In this document: positions 16,269-25,376 of the stretch, one piece after another
Layout of the letters: each line of letters begins with the position of its first letter
Position numbering within the stretch: position 1 is the stretch's first letter
NCBI GenBank assembly: GCA_022729755.1
Contig: DZAZ01000008.1
Span: 1 to 43,772, forward strand
Source of the DNA: Helicobacter cetorum
GTDB taxonomy: Bacteria; Campylobacterota; Campylobacteria; Campylobacterales; BB28
DNA: 43,772 bases
Direction: 5' to 3'
Notes under the pieces: generated by a model
What the model saw: the letters and a program-made list of their open reading frames with translations, nothing else
Told to the model about the DNA's origin: nothing
Databases searched by the model: none
Translations under genes and position numbers: made by a program

Positions 16269-17720
16269 TTAATTCCTTACATTTAAATTATTCTTCTTAA
16301 TATTTTCAATTAATTGGGCTATTTGTTTCATTCTATTTTCTTCAGTTTCAATTGAGTGAATTGCATCGAGATTAAAATTTTGCAACTTTTTATCAAGATA
16401 ACCCGTATCAAGATTACCATTTATGAAATCAGCATCTCTTACAATTTGTCGATGAAGTGGAATATTTGTTGGAATTCCTTCAACATAAAATTCATCCAAT
16501 GCTCGTCTTGCTTTTTTAACAGCACCATCCCAATCTAGCGCCCAAACTATCAATTTTCCAACCATTGAGTCATAATTTGCTGGAATTTTATAGCCTGAAT
16601 ATACACTTGTATCAAGCCTAACTCCTGGTCCACCAGGAGCTAAATAACTTGTAATTTTGCCAACTGAAGGCATAAAGTTTTTCTTAGGGTCCTCGGCATT
16701 TATTCTAAATTCAATTGCATAACCTCTAAATTTTATCTCTTCTTGTAAAAATTTTAGTTTATCCCCTTCGGCAATTTCTATCATTCGCTGAATAATATCA
16801 ATACCTGAAATTATCTCTGTAACTGGGTGTTCTACTTGAACCCTTGTATTCATCTCAATAAAGTAAAAAGTATCGTTCTCATCGACCAAAAATTCAATAG
16901 TTCCAACACTTTCATAGCCTAATTTGAACATTGCTTTAGTTGAAACTCTATATAACTCTTTTCTTGTCTCTTCGTTAAGTCTAGGTGAAGGTGCTATTTC
17001 GATAACTTTTTGATGTCTTCTTTGAATAGAACAATCTCTATCACCTAAATGCACGACATTGCCATATTTATCAGCTACTATTTGAATTTCAATGTGTCTA
17101 GGATTTTGTACATATTTTTCGATAAATACTTCACCTCTTTTAAAAAATTTCATAGATTCTTCAGTTGCAGAATTAAAAGCCTCTCTAAAATCTTTTTCTT
17201 CTTTTACAATTCTCATACCTCTTCCACCACCACCAAAAGCTGCCTTTATAATAACAGGAAAGCCTATTTCACGGGCAATTTTTTCACCTTCAGCGATGTC
17301 AGTAATTGGCTCATCTGTTCCTTCTAAAACTGGAACTCCTATATTTCTCATAGCAACTTTTGAAGCCATTTTATCGCCAAATAAAGCAATATGTTCAGGT
17401 TTTGGACCAATAAAAATAATACCATTTTCACCACAAGCTTTTGCAAAATCAGCATTTTCTGATAAAAAGCCATATCCTGGATGAATTGCATCACAATTTG
17501 CTTTTATAGCTAATGCAATTATTTTATCATAATCTAAATATGCCTTAATCGGGTCGCCCATAATAGGATAACACTCATCTGCCTTTCTAACCCAAACACC
17601 CTCAATATCTACTTCTGAAAAGATGGCAACACTTATAATATCAAGTTCTTTACAAGCCCTAACTATTCTTAGTGCTATTTCACCTCTATTTGCGATTAAA
17701 ACTTTTTTGATTTTTTTCAT
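16269..17720 (-). CDS. Biotin carboxylase subunit (pyruvate carboxylase subunit A / AccC type)
   Basis: A 483-residue ATP-grasp enzyme that carboxylates biotin on a carrier protein using bicarbonate and ATP. It has the full family set: KVLIANRGEIALRIVRACKE, HPGYGFLSENA, the glycine-rich loop AFGGGGRGM, DRDCSIQRRHQK and EMNTRVQVEH. Two related proteins exist in Campylobacterota: AccC (about 445-450 residues) and PycA (about 480). The length and phrases such as MGDPIKAYLDYDKI and VLEGTDEP favour PycA, which would make oxaloacetate to feed the TCA cycle, but the sequence alone does not settle it. Neither a carboxyltransferase subunit nor a biotin carrier gene is adjacent. Instead it is followed by the aldolase/dehydrogenase fusion after 5 bases. 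It diverges from the gene at 17857 across 136 bases. Confidence 0.88.
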   Translation of the reverse strand: MKKIKKVLIANRGEIALRIVRACKELDIISVAIFSEVDIEGVWVRKADECYPIMGDPIKAYLDYDKIIALAIKANCDAIHPGYGFLSENADFAKACGENGIIFIGPKPEHIALFGDKMASKVAMRNIGVPVLEGTDEPITDIAEGEKIAREIGFPVIIKAAFGGGGRGMRIVKEEKDFREAFNSATEESMKFFKRGEVFIEKYVQNPRHIEIQIVADKYGNVVHLGDRDCSIQRRHQKVIEIAPSPRLNEETRKELYRVSTKAMFKLGYESVGTIEFLVDENDTFYFIEMNTRVQVEHPVTEIISGIDIIQRMIEIAEGDKLKFLQEEIKFRGYAIEFRINAEDPKKNFMPSVGKITSYLAPGGPGVRLDTSVYSGYKIPANYDSMVGKLIVWALDWDGAVKKARRALDEFYVEGIPTNIPLHRQIVRDADFINGNLDTGYLDKKLQNFNLDAIHSIETEENRMKQIAQLIENIKKNNLNVRN

Positions 17721-17856
17721 TGTACCACTCCATTTTGATTAAAAAAATTTTGACATTTTACTATTTTTTTTAATTTTTTAGTTGTCTAAAAGCAATAAAA
17801 AATATTTAAAAGGATAAAATAAGATTAAATTTTGAATAAAATATGAAAGGGAAGTT

Positions 17857-18744
17857 ATGGAAATTGAAAAATTCGAGAAGTTTGAGAAAAAAAATATTCC
17901 AATTCATTGGATGATTGTAGCGATTTTGACGGTGGTTTTAGTTTTGCAAACTATAGTATTTTTTATCTATTCTAATTATGATGGGATTGATAATTCAACT
18001 TTAAAAAAAGAGTATGTCAAAATTAACGAAGTTTCATTTGATATGTTAAATAATGATGCTAAAGTTAAGTATGTTCAAAAAGATGAATTTAATACACTAG
18101 AGGAGCGTTATGGTAGTTTAAAAGAGGAAAATTTGCAACTTTTAAAAAAACTTGATGAAAAAACAAAACAAGAACAAAGTCTTTTAAATACTAAAACTGA
18201 AGTTAAAGAGGTTAAAAAAGACGAAGCAATAAAAGAGGACATCAAAAAAGGTGATGATAAATTTAGAGTACTTGAAAAAGAGAACTATAATTTAAAAGTT
18301 GAGAATGCTAAATTAACAAAAGAGATAAAAACATTAAAATCTCCATCATCAAGTCAGGCTAATAATAAATCTAAAAAACCTACTTTTAATACAGATGATA
18401 CGAACTATTATGAAGTTAATGGCTTAAAACAAGTTGGTTTTATTAGTTGTAAAGATATGAATTCAGGGGCATATAATATTACAAAAGAGTGTAGAGATAG
18501 TGTTGAAGCTTATCTTAAAACTATGCCACAAGATGGTATTTATGAAGTCGTAGCAATGCTAGGTAAAGATGATAAAAAAGTACTAAATTCAGATTTAGCA
18601 GTTATAGGACTTGGAAAATATAGAGTGGCTGAAGCTAAATGGTTGCTTACAAAAGCTTTAGGAGAAAATGTAAAAATAAAATTAGTCTCATACGATGCTA
18701 ATACAAACGATAGTAGAGGCTTTGTGATTAAGGTTTATAAATAA
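17857..18744 (+). CDS. Membrane-anchored coiled-coil protein with OmpA-like C-terminus
   Basis: A 295-residue protein I cannot name. Residues 1-16 are charged and cytoplasmic, 17-38 are one transmembrane helix, and 75-165 are a Lys/Glu-rich coiled coil. A Ser/Asn linker (165-185) leads to a compact C-terminal domain. That domain has GLGKYRVAEAKWLLTKALGE followed by KIKLVSYDA and SRGFVIKVY, the spacing of OmpA-family peptidoglycan-binding domains, but divergent. Two cysteines (198, 212) could form a disulfide if the domain is periplasmic. The ATG has AAGGGAAG upstream. Its TAA overlaps the ATG of the next gene by one base. A role in the cell envelope is inferred from layout only. Confidence 0.7.
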   Translation: MEIEKFEKFEKKNIPIHWMIVAILTVVLVLQTIVFFIYSNYDGIDNSTLKKEYVKINEVSFDMLNNDAKVKYVQKDEFNTLEERYGSLKEENLQLLKKLDEKTKQEQSLLNTKTEVKEVKKDEAIKEDIKKGDDKFRVLEKENYNLKVENAKLTKEIKTLKSPSSSQANNKSKKPTFNTDDTNYYEVNGLKQVGFISCKDMNSGAYNITKECRDSVEAYLKTMPQDGIYEVVAMLGKDDKKVLNSDLAVIGLGKYRVAEAKWLLTKALGENVKIKLVSYDANTNDSRGFVIKVYK

Positions 18745-19023
18745 TGATAAAGCATATTGTTATTTTTAAAGTTAAAGACGAAGATAAAAAAGCAAATCTC
18801 TTAAAAGCAAAAGAGATTATCGGAGCATTAAAATATAAAATTCCTCAAATAGTTCATATTGAGGTTGGAATTGATTTTGCAATAGATACAAATCCTAGCG
18901 ATTTTGTAATTTATTCAGAGTTTAATTCAAAAGAAGATTTAGAAATTTATGCAAAGCATAGTGAACATATTGAGGTAGTTGAATTTATAAAAACTATCGC
19001 AATTGAGCGAAGAGTTGTCGATT

Positions 19024-19034
<11 letters not shown>
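18744..19034 (+). CDS. Dabb-family (stress-responsive alpha/beta barrel) protein
   Basis: A 96-residue protein with the Dabb pattern: N-terminal strand MIKHIVIFKVK, a helix, a strand around VHIEVGIDF, then DFVIYSEFNSKEDLEIYAKH, which matches the family core (strand, then Y-x-x-H), and an ending like FIKTIAIERRVVDYE. Dabb proteins are small dimers, mostly of unknown function. It starts in a TAATG overlap with the upstream gene and its end overlaps the start of mobA, so the three genes are likely translated together. Confidence 0.85.
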
Positions 19035-19970
<936 letters not shown>

Positions 19971-20014
19971 TTATCTTGTCAATTTCATAATTCTATCTAA
20001 AATAAAACTATAAG

Positions 20015-21298
20015 TTATTTAATATTAAAAGCTTTTTCTCCGTGTGCTGATTCATCTAATCCAATATTTTCCTCAACTCCACTAACTCTAGCACCACCTG
20101 TTAATAATGAAGATATTTTAAATACAACTGCCGTCATAACAGCACTGAATACTATCGTAACAACAACAGCTTTAATTTGTATAAGTACTTGTTCAGGATT
20201 TCCATATAATAATCCTTTACCGATACTATTTATCTCTGGATTTGCAAATATTCCCGTAGCAATCGCACCCCAAATTCCTGCTAATCCGTGTATTCCAAAT
20301 ACATCTAACGAATCATCGTATTTAAATCTTTTCTTTAACATATGCACACCAAATAAACCTATAAGACCAGCAACACCACCTATAACTAAAGAACCACTAA
20401 CATCAACAAACCCAGCGGCTGGAGTGATTGCAACAAGACCAGCAACTGCACCTGAAGCTAAACCTACAAGAGTGAATTTTTTAAATACAACATATTCAGC
20501 TATCACCCAACTTATAGCCCCAATTGCTGCCGCTATGTTTGTTACTAAAAGTGCATTTGCCGCAATTCCATCAGCACCCAATTGACTACCAGCATTAAAT
20601 CCAAACCAACCAAACCATAAAAGTACTGCACCAAGCACAGTTAAAGCAACACTTGAAGGAAAAATTGCCTTTGTATAATCAGCTCTTTTACCAAGCATTA
20701 TAGCCATAACCAAACCAGCAACACCAGCATTAATATGTACAACAGTACCACCCGCAAAATCTAGGGCACCATCTTTTGCTAAAAATCCTCCGCCCCATAC
20801 CCAGTGGGCAACAGGAGCATACACTAAAGTTATCCAAATTATACTAAACACCATCCAAGTAGAAAATTTTAATCTATCAATAACAGCTCCACTAGTTAGT
20901 GAAATTGTAATTGCAGCAAATGTCATTTGAAAAGCCACAAAAAGCAGTGTTGGTATACCACCTGTACTCCAAATATCATCTACTTTTATGCCACTAAGCA
21001 TCACATTATCAAGATTTCCTATAATACCTTGCACATCTGTTCCAAAGCTTAATGAATAAGCCCAAAGAACCCACACAATACTAGCAATACTAAATCCCGC
21101 AAAACTCATAGCCATTGTATTTAAAAGGTTTTTATTTCTAGTCAAACCTCCATAAAACAAAGCAAGTCCAGCTGGTGTCATAAGCATAACAAGAGCTGTC
21201 GCTACAATAACCCAAGCTGTATTTCCAGTATCTAATTTTGGAGCTTCTTCAGCAAATAAAGCAGAAGTAAGTCCAATCGTCAAAAACAAGTGTTTCAT
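20015..21298 (-). CDS. amtB: Ammonium transporter AmtB
   Basis: A 427-residue Amt/Mep channel with a cleavable signal peptide (ending in LFAEEAP) and about eleven membrane helices. The twin pore histidines are visible in APVAHWVWGGG and DVFGIHGLAGIWG, and the phenylalanine-gate region and TNIAAAIGAISW are family-typical. It brings ammonium in when it is scarce. The ATG has AAAAGGAG upstream. A perfect 14-bp palindrome (21326-21339) lies 28 bases before the start and may control amtB-glnK. Confidence 0.95.
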   Translation of the reverse strand: MKHLFLTIGLTSALFAEEAPKLDTGNTAWVIVATALVMLMTPAGLALFYGGLTRNKNLLNTMAMSFAGFSIASIVWVLWAYSLSFGTDVQGIIGNLDNVMLSGIKVDDIWSTGGIPTLLFVAFQMTFAAITISLTSGAVIDRLKFSTWMVFSIIWITLVYAPVAHWVWGGGFLAKDGALDFAGGTVVHINAGVAGLVMAIMLGKRADYTKAIFPSSVALTVLGAVLLWFGWFGFNAGSQLGADGIAANALLVTNIAAAIGAISWVIAEYVVFKKFTLVGLASGAVAGLVAITPAAGFVDVSGSLVIGGVAGLIGLFGVHMLKKRFKYDDSLDVFGIHGLAGIWGAIATGIFANPEINSIGKGLLYGNPEQVLIQIKAVVVTIVFSAVMTAVVFKISSLLTGGARVSGVEENIGLDESAHGEKAFNIK

Positions 21299-21325
21299 CG
21301 TTTACTCCTTTTTTTTAGTTCGGTC

Positions 21326-21339
21326 ATATAGTACTATAT
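21326..21339. promoter_or_regulatory. Perfect 14-bp palindrome upstream of amtB
   Basis: ATATAGTACTATAT is fully symmetric and sits 28 bases before the amtB start, where the -10 region of an amtB promoter would be expected on the minus strand (TATAGT or similar). AT-rich palindromes can arise by chance, but a GTAC-centred one here is suggestive of an operator for nitrogen control. The regulator is unknown. Confidence 0.4.
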
Positions 21340-21438
21340 TTTCTACAAAATAAAAAAAACTAAGTGCTTAATTTTTAAACATAAAAAAATAAATTTATCG
21401 AGGTCAAGGCTTTTGGATAAAAAAATAAAAATAAATGC

Positions 21439-21444
21439 TACAAT
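21439..21444 (+). promoter_or_regulatory. -10 box of citrate synthase gene
   Basis: TACAAT preceded by an A/T-rich tract, 33 bases before the ATG at 21477. It fits the Campylobacterota sigma-70 -10 pattern. Called from sequence form and position only. Confidence 0.45.
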
Positions 21445-21476
21445 AAGGAGATATTAATTAAAAAAAGGGGTTCGTG

Positions 21477-22751
21477 ATGAAAAATAGTCTAACTTTGATT
21501 GATAATAGAACTGGTAAACAGATTGAACTTGACATTTTAACTCCAACTATTGGGGATAGTGTAGTTGATATAAAAAACCTTTATAAAGAACTTGGGCTTT
21601 TTACTTATGATGTTGGTTTCTCATCAACTGCAAGTTGTAGCTCAAAAATTACTTATATCGATGGAAATAAGGGTGAATTATTATATCGAGGTTATCCAAT
21701 TGAAGAGTTAGCTGAAAATAAGAATTATTTAGATGTTTGTTATTTAATTTTGAATGGTGAATTACCACTTAAAAGTGAATACGATAAGATGAATAGTTTT
21801 ATTAAAGATAACTATTTAATTCACGAAGGACTTAAAAATTTATTTGAAGCTTTTCAAGATGGAGCCCATCCTATGGCGACTTTAAGTTCAGCAGTTGCTG
21901 GGCTTTCAAGTTATCATTTTGAGCATTTAGATATAGAAAATGAGGCTGAATTTTTGGAAATGGCTTATAAAATAATAGCTAAAATTCCAACTATTGCATC
22001 ATATAGTTATCGTCATTCTCGTGGTCTTCCACTGATTTACCCTGATATGGATAGATATTTTACTAAAAACTTTTTATATATGATGAGAGCAAATCCAAAT
22101 GGAAAAGCTAATGTTGATGAGCTTGAAATGAAAGCACTTGATACGATTTTTTCACTTCACGCTGACCACGAACAAAATGCTTCAACTTCGACAGTTAGAG
22201 CCGTTGCCTCAACAGGAGCTCACCCTTATGCAGCAATTGCAGCTGGAATAGGAGCATTATGGGGAAGAGCTCACGGTGGGGCAAATGAGTCGGTTATTTC
22301 TCAACTTGAGTTGATAGGTAAAGTTGAAAATGTAGAAAAGTTTATAAAAAGAGTGAAAGACCCAAATGATACCTTTAAATTAATGGGTTTTGGACATAGA
22401 GTTTATAAAAGTTTTGACCCACGAGCAAAAGTGCTAAAAAAATTAAGAGATGAACTTAAAGATAAAATAGGAATTGATAGTCACGCTTTAGAAGTTGCCG
22501 ATAAAATCGAAGAGATAGCATTGAATGATGAGTATTTTATCAAAAGAAATCTCTATCCAAATATTGATTTTTATTCAGGTACTATTCTTAGCGCACTTAA
22601 AATTCCAAAAGATATGTTTACACCGATATTTGTCATTGGTAGAACTGTTGGATGGATTGCACAATGGATTGAACTTAAAAAAGATAAAGAGACAAAAATA
22701 GCAAGACCAAGACAACTTTATATAGGTAAAAAGAAGAGACACATAAAATAA
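21477..22751 (+). CDS. gltA: Citrate synthase (type II)
   Basis: A 424-residue citrate synthase, condensing acetyl-CoA and oxaloacetate. The N-terminal beta domain is present (LTLIDNRTGKQIELDILTPT), and so are the active-site regions: HADHEQNASTSTVR, RAHGGANE and GFGHRVYKSFDPR, with the catalytic His residues. It ends in the usual IARPRQLYIG. A GTG stands directly before the ATG; I use the ATG at 21477, 6 bases after the AAAAGGGG ribosome binding site. It is transcribed away from amtB and ends at a hairpin (22750-22769). Together with mqo it supports an oxidative TCA entry. Confidence 0.95.
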   Translation: MKNSLTLIDNRTGKQIELDILTPTIGDSVVDIKNLYKELGLFTYDVGFSSTASCSSKITYIDGNKGELLYRGYPIEELAENKNYLDVCYLILNGELPLKSEYDKMNSFIKDNYLIHEGLKNLFEAFQDGAHPMATLSSAVAGLSSYHFEHLDIENEAEFLEMAYKIIAKIPTIASYSYRHSRGLPLIYPDMDRYFTKNFLYMMRANPNGKANVDELEMKALDTIFSLHADHEQNASTSTVRAVASTGAHPYAAIAAGIGALWGRAHGGANESVISQLELIGKVENVEKFIKRVKDPNDTFKLMGFGHRVYKSFDPRAKVLKKLRDELKDKIGIDSHALEVADKIEEIALNDEYFIKRNLYPNIDFYSGTILSALKIPKDMFTPIFVIGRTVGWIAQWIELKKDKETKIARPRQLYIGKKKRHIK

Positions 22752-22769
22752 AAAGTTTTTAAACTTTTT
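22750..22769. terminator. Bidirectional terminator-like hairpin after gltA
   Basis: AAAAAGTTT and AAACTTTTT form a 9-bp perfect stem around TT, starting in the gltA stop codon. T-rich sequence follows on one side and A-rich on the other, so it could end gltA and the converging cheY-like gene. The stem is AT-only apart from one G-C pair, so its strength is uncertain. Confidence 0.45.
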
Positions 22770-22780
22770 GCTTTATTAAA

Positions 22781-23143
22781 TTAATTTAGCACTTCGTTGA
22801 TTTTTTCTTTAAGTATAGCTAAACTATCAAACGGTTTCATAAGATAGCTGTCAGCCCCATTTTTGTGTGTTTGAAGTACTTTATCTAATGTTGAATAAGC
22901 AGTCATCATAATAACTTTTACGGAAGTCTTTTTCTCTTTTATTTTATGTAAAACTTCAATACCGTCCATTTGTGGCATTGTAATATCAAGCAAAACAACA
23001 TCTATATCACTAGATAAAATATGATTTAAGCCTGAAATTGGGTTAGAAAAAGTTTCAATATTAAATCCACCCATTCTTTTTAAAAAAATCTCAAGCATAT
23101 TTAAAATTTGAACCTCATCATCTATAATTACTATTTTAATCAT
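22781..23143 (-). CDS. Single-domain CheY-like response regulator
   Basis: A 120-residue stand-alone receiver. It has the acidic pair IDDE (8-10), phospho-acceptor Asp53 in LLDITMPQMDG, the Thr of MMTAYS and the Lys of YLMKPFD. There is no output domain. The ATG touches the stop of the CZB chemoreceptor gene (TAA then ATG without a gap), so the two are co-translated and probably work together. It may act as a diffusible CheY or as a phosphate sink. Its pairing with a receptor instead of a kinase is notable. Confidence 0.88.
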   Translation of the reverse strand: MIKIVIIDDEVQILNMLEIFLKRMGGFNIETFSNPISGLNHILSSDIDVVLLDITMPQMDGIEVLHKIKEKKTSVKVIMMTAYSTLDKVLQTHKNGADSYLMKPFDSLAILKEKINEVLN

Positions 23144-24490
23144 TTAACTCCTTGTAGTAAATTTACCAGCTCTCTCAAAGAGTTTAGTAGCTGCTTCTCT
23201 CATCATTTCTTCAGATTTTTCGACAACCATTTCATCTAAAAACTTAAATACATCTTTACTTGCCTCTTCTATTTTAACTATTTTACCTTTCACATGTGCT
23301 AAATCACAAGTCTTTTTATCTTCTAAGCACATTTTTGCCAGTTGGTTTGCTTCATTATGCACGATTGAATGGGGGCTATCAAGCTTTTTATAAGCATTAG
23401 TATTATGAAATTGCTCTTTTCCAACTCCACTATTATACCATTTACCAAGTCTACACTCTTGATGAGAAAGTGCATTAAATTCACTTTTTTGCCCAAAAAC
23501 TAGCCCATAAACATTATTTTTATAAATAATATGGTCAATTTTAGCTAAATTTACAAAGATTTGATTACTAACATTCATAACTTCATAAACAGCTCTATTT
23601 GAATTTTTTTGAAAAATTGTAATTTTATCTTTTAAATCATCTATCGTATCTTTTGTTATTAATGCTATTGAATTGGCGTGAGTGGTATTTTCTTTTACAT
23701 CTATTGCATCTTGTTGCATAGTTTTTACTACGACTGAAATATCTTTTGTAGCTTTTTGAGTTCTTTCAGCCAAATTCCTAACCTCATCGGCTACAACTGC
23801 AAATCCTCTTCCGTGTTCTCCTGCACGAGCTGCTTCAATTGCCGCATTTAGTGCTAAGAGATTTGTTTGGTCAGCAATATCTTCGATAAGCAAAAGTACA
23901 TTTGAAATTTCATCACTTCTTTTTGCTAAATTTTCTGTTGTATCTACTGCATTTGACATATTTTTATATAAATTATCCATATCATTTACAATTTTTTTAG
24001 TTAACTTTAAGCCTTCAGTTGAATTTGTCGCTGTATCTCTTGCACCTTCAATCATATCTTTTAACTCTTCAAGCATATTTGTAAAAGTTACTTGAGATTC
24101 GCTAAGTGCGGTTTTAAGTGAAGATTGATTTAATTCTAAAATATTCTCATCTTTATCATCATTTTCAAATACACTTCTTTTATTCAAAGCAAAAATAGTT
24201 GCACCATTTGATAAAGTTTTTGCTTTTAAATTTGCATGACAATAGTTTATAACAACACTTTTATTATTTATATTTTTAAGTAACTCTCTTTTAGCTTCAT
24301 CAATATCTTTTAAGATATTTGCTTTTTCATTCTTAAAAATAACTTCACCTTTTTGTATTACAATACACATATCTTCATTTGAAAATGTGGCAATCTCTTT
24401 ATATAATTCTTTCTCTTTATGTGCTTTTTCTAACTCTTGTCTTAAGTTTTCAATCTCTTTTTTTAACTCATTTGACTTTGAAAAAAACAT
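23144..24490 (-). CDS. Cytoplasmic methyl-accepting chemotaxis protein with CZB zinc domain
   Basis: A 448-residue chemoreceptor with no membrane helix. Order: coiled coil (4-35), PAS-like region (about 38-105), signalling hairpin with the conserved tip [20 protein letters not shown] (about 207-226), and a C-terminal CZB (chemoreceptor zinc-binding) domain. All four zinc ligands of CZB can be pointed to: His320 in KIDHIIYK, Cys346 in [10 protein letters not shown], His374 and His378 in [12 protein letters not shown] receptors in Helicobacter (TlpD) and E. coli (DgcZ) respond to zinc or oxidants such as hypochlorite at the Cys. It is followed without a gap by a CheY-like gene. Confidence 0.92.
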   Translation of the reverse strand: MFFSKSNELKKEIENLRQELEKAHKEKELYKEIATFSNEDMCIVIQKGEVIFKNEKANILKDIDEAKRELLKNINNKSVVINYCHANLKAKTLSNGATIFALNKRSVFENDDKDENILELNQSSLKTALSESQVTFTNMLEELKDMIEGARDTATNSTEGLKLTKKIVNDMDNLYKNMSNAVDTTENLAKRSDEISNVLLLIEDIADQTNLLALNAAIEAARAGEHGRGFAVVADEVRNLAERTQKATKDISVVVKTMQQDAIDVKENTTHANSIALITKDTIDDLKDKITIFQKNSNRAVYEVMNVSNQIFVNLAKIDHIIYKNNVYGLVFGQKSEFNALSHQECRLGKWYNSGVGKEQFHNTNAYKKLDSPHSIVHNEANQLAKMCLEDKKTCDLAHVKGKIVKIEEASKDVFKFLDEMVVEKSEEMMREAATKLFERAGKFTTRS

Positions 24491-24566
24491 TCACTTACCC
24501 CTCTTTTTTTATTTTTTTGTAATAGAATTGTAACTATGTTTTATAAAAAATAAAATGAATTAATTG

Positions 24567-24572
24567 TATAAT
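24567..24572 (+). promoter_or_regulatory. -10 box of sapC-family gene
   Basis: A canonical TATAAT in AATTGTATAATCC, 28 bases before the ATG at 24600, with AAGGAT as ribosome binding site between them. Confidence 0.55.
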
Positions 24573-24599
24573 CCTAAAAACTTAAAATAAGGATAATTT

Positions 24600-25295
24600 A
24601 TGATAGAAAAAATGTATAAAAAAGCTAGACTTTTAAACAAAGAGACAGATAAAGAGTTAAAAATTTCTCCTTTAACAAATTACAAACACGCAAAGAAATT
24701 ACACTCTATTCCAATTGGTATGGGTGAAATTGGCGAAGCTTCAAAACACTATCCAATATTTTTTATGAGAGATGTTCAAGGTGTAATTCCGTTTGTAATT
24801 TTAGGCTTAAAAGAGGGTGAAAATAAATTCATAAGCAATACGGGAGAGTGGAAAAAAGGTAAATATATTCCTGCATTAATTAGGGCTTATCCTTTTGTAT
24901 TATCAAGACAAAATGATGAGAATGCAAATTTAAATGTTGCAATTGATGATGATTACGAGGGAATTGATAAAAAAGATGGAAATAGAATTTTTGATGATGA
25001 GAGTAATCCAACAGATTTTGGAAAACAAGTTATAAATTATCTTCAAGAGTTATACTCAATGCTAGAGAGTACAAAAAAAGTAGCAAAACTTTTAGATGAG
25101 GTTGAACTTTTACAACAAATTGATGCAACTGTTGAACAAAATGGACAAAAGTTTGTGCTTTCAGGATTACTTCAAGTAGATGTAGAAAAATTAAATAAAT
25201 TAAGTGATGAAATGATTTTAAAATTGGCTAAAAGTGGTATTTTAAATTTAATTTATGCACACTTAAACTCAAAAAGTAATTTCCAAAGTTTTTAA
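24600..25295 (+). CDS. SapC-family protein
   Basis: A 231-residue soluble protein resembling the SapC family, named after a protein of the Campylobacter fetus S-layer (sap) region. Family-like phrases are HYPIFFMRDVQGVIPFVILG, GEWKKGKYIPALIRAYPFVL and, near the end, LSGLLQVDVEKLNKLSDE. There is no signal peptide or membrane helix. The molecular function of the family is not established; a link to S-layer export or gene order near surface genes is the only hint. It has its own promoter (24567-24572) and ends within a strong hairpin (25291-25320), so it is likely a single-gene transcript. Confidence 0.78.
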   Translation: MIEKMYKKARLLNKETDKELKISPLTNYKHAKKLHSIPIGMGEIGEASKHYPIFFMRDVQGVIPFVILGLKEGENKFISNTGEWKKGKYIPALIRAYPFVLSRQNDENANLNVAIDDDYEGIDKKDGNRIFDDESNPTDFGKQVINYLQELYSMLESTKKVAKLLDEVELLQQIDATVEQNGQKFVLSGLLQVDVEKLNKLSDEMILKLAKSGILNLIYAHLNSKSNFQSF

Positions 25296-25320
25296 GAAAA
25301 AAAATAAATTTTTTCTTAAA
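25291..25320 (+). terminator. Perfect 12-bp hairpin overlapping the sapC stop
   Basis: TTTAAGAAAAAA and TTTTTTCTTAAA pair perfectly around the 6-base loop AATAAA. The stop codon of the SapC gene lies in the left arm, and the right arm is T-rich and followed by TTTCTC. It looks like a transcription terminator, possibly working in both directions because of the A/T tracts. Confidence 0.6.
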
Positions 25321-25376
25321 TTTCTCTCAAAAATTAAATTAAAAAAACTTCCATAAAAACTTAACAGAGGTAAATT

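Noticed and set aside
16356-17484. Several plus-strand open frames inside the biotin carboxylase gene
   Set aside because: They are shadows of a long, well-conserved minus-strand gene and show low-complexity, Ser/Phe-rich products.
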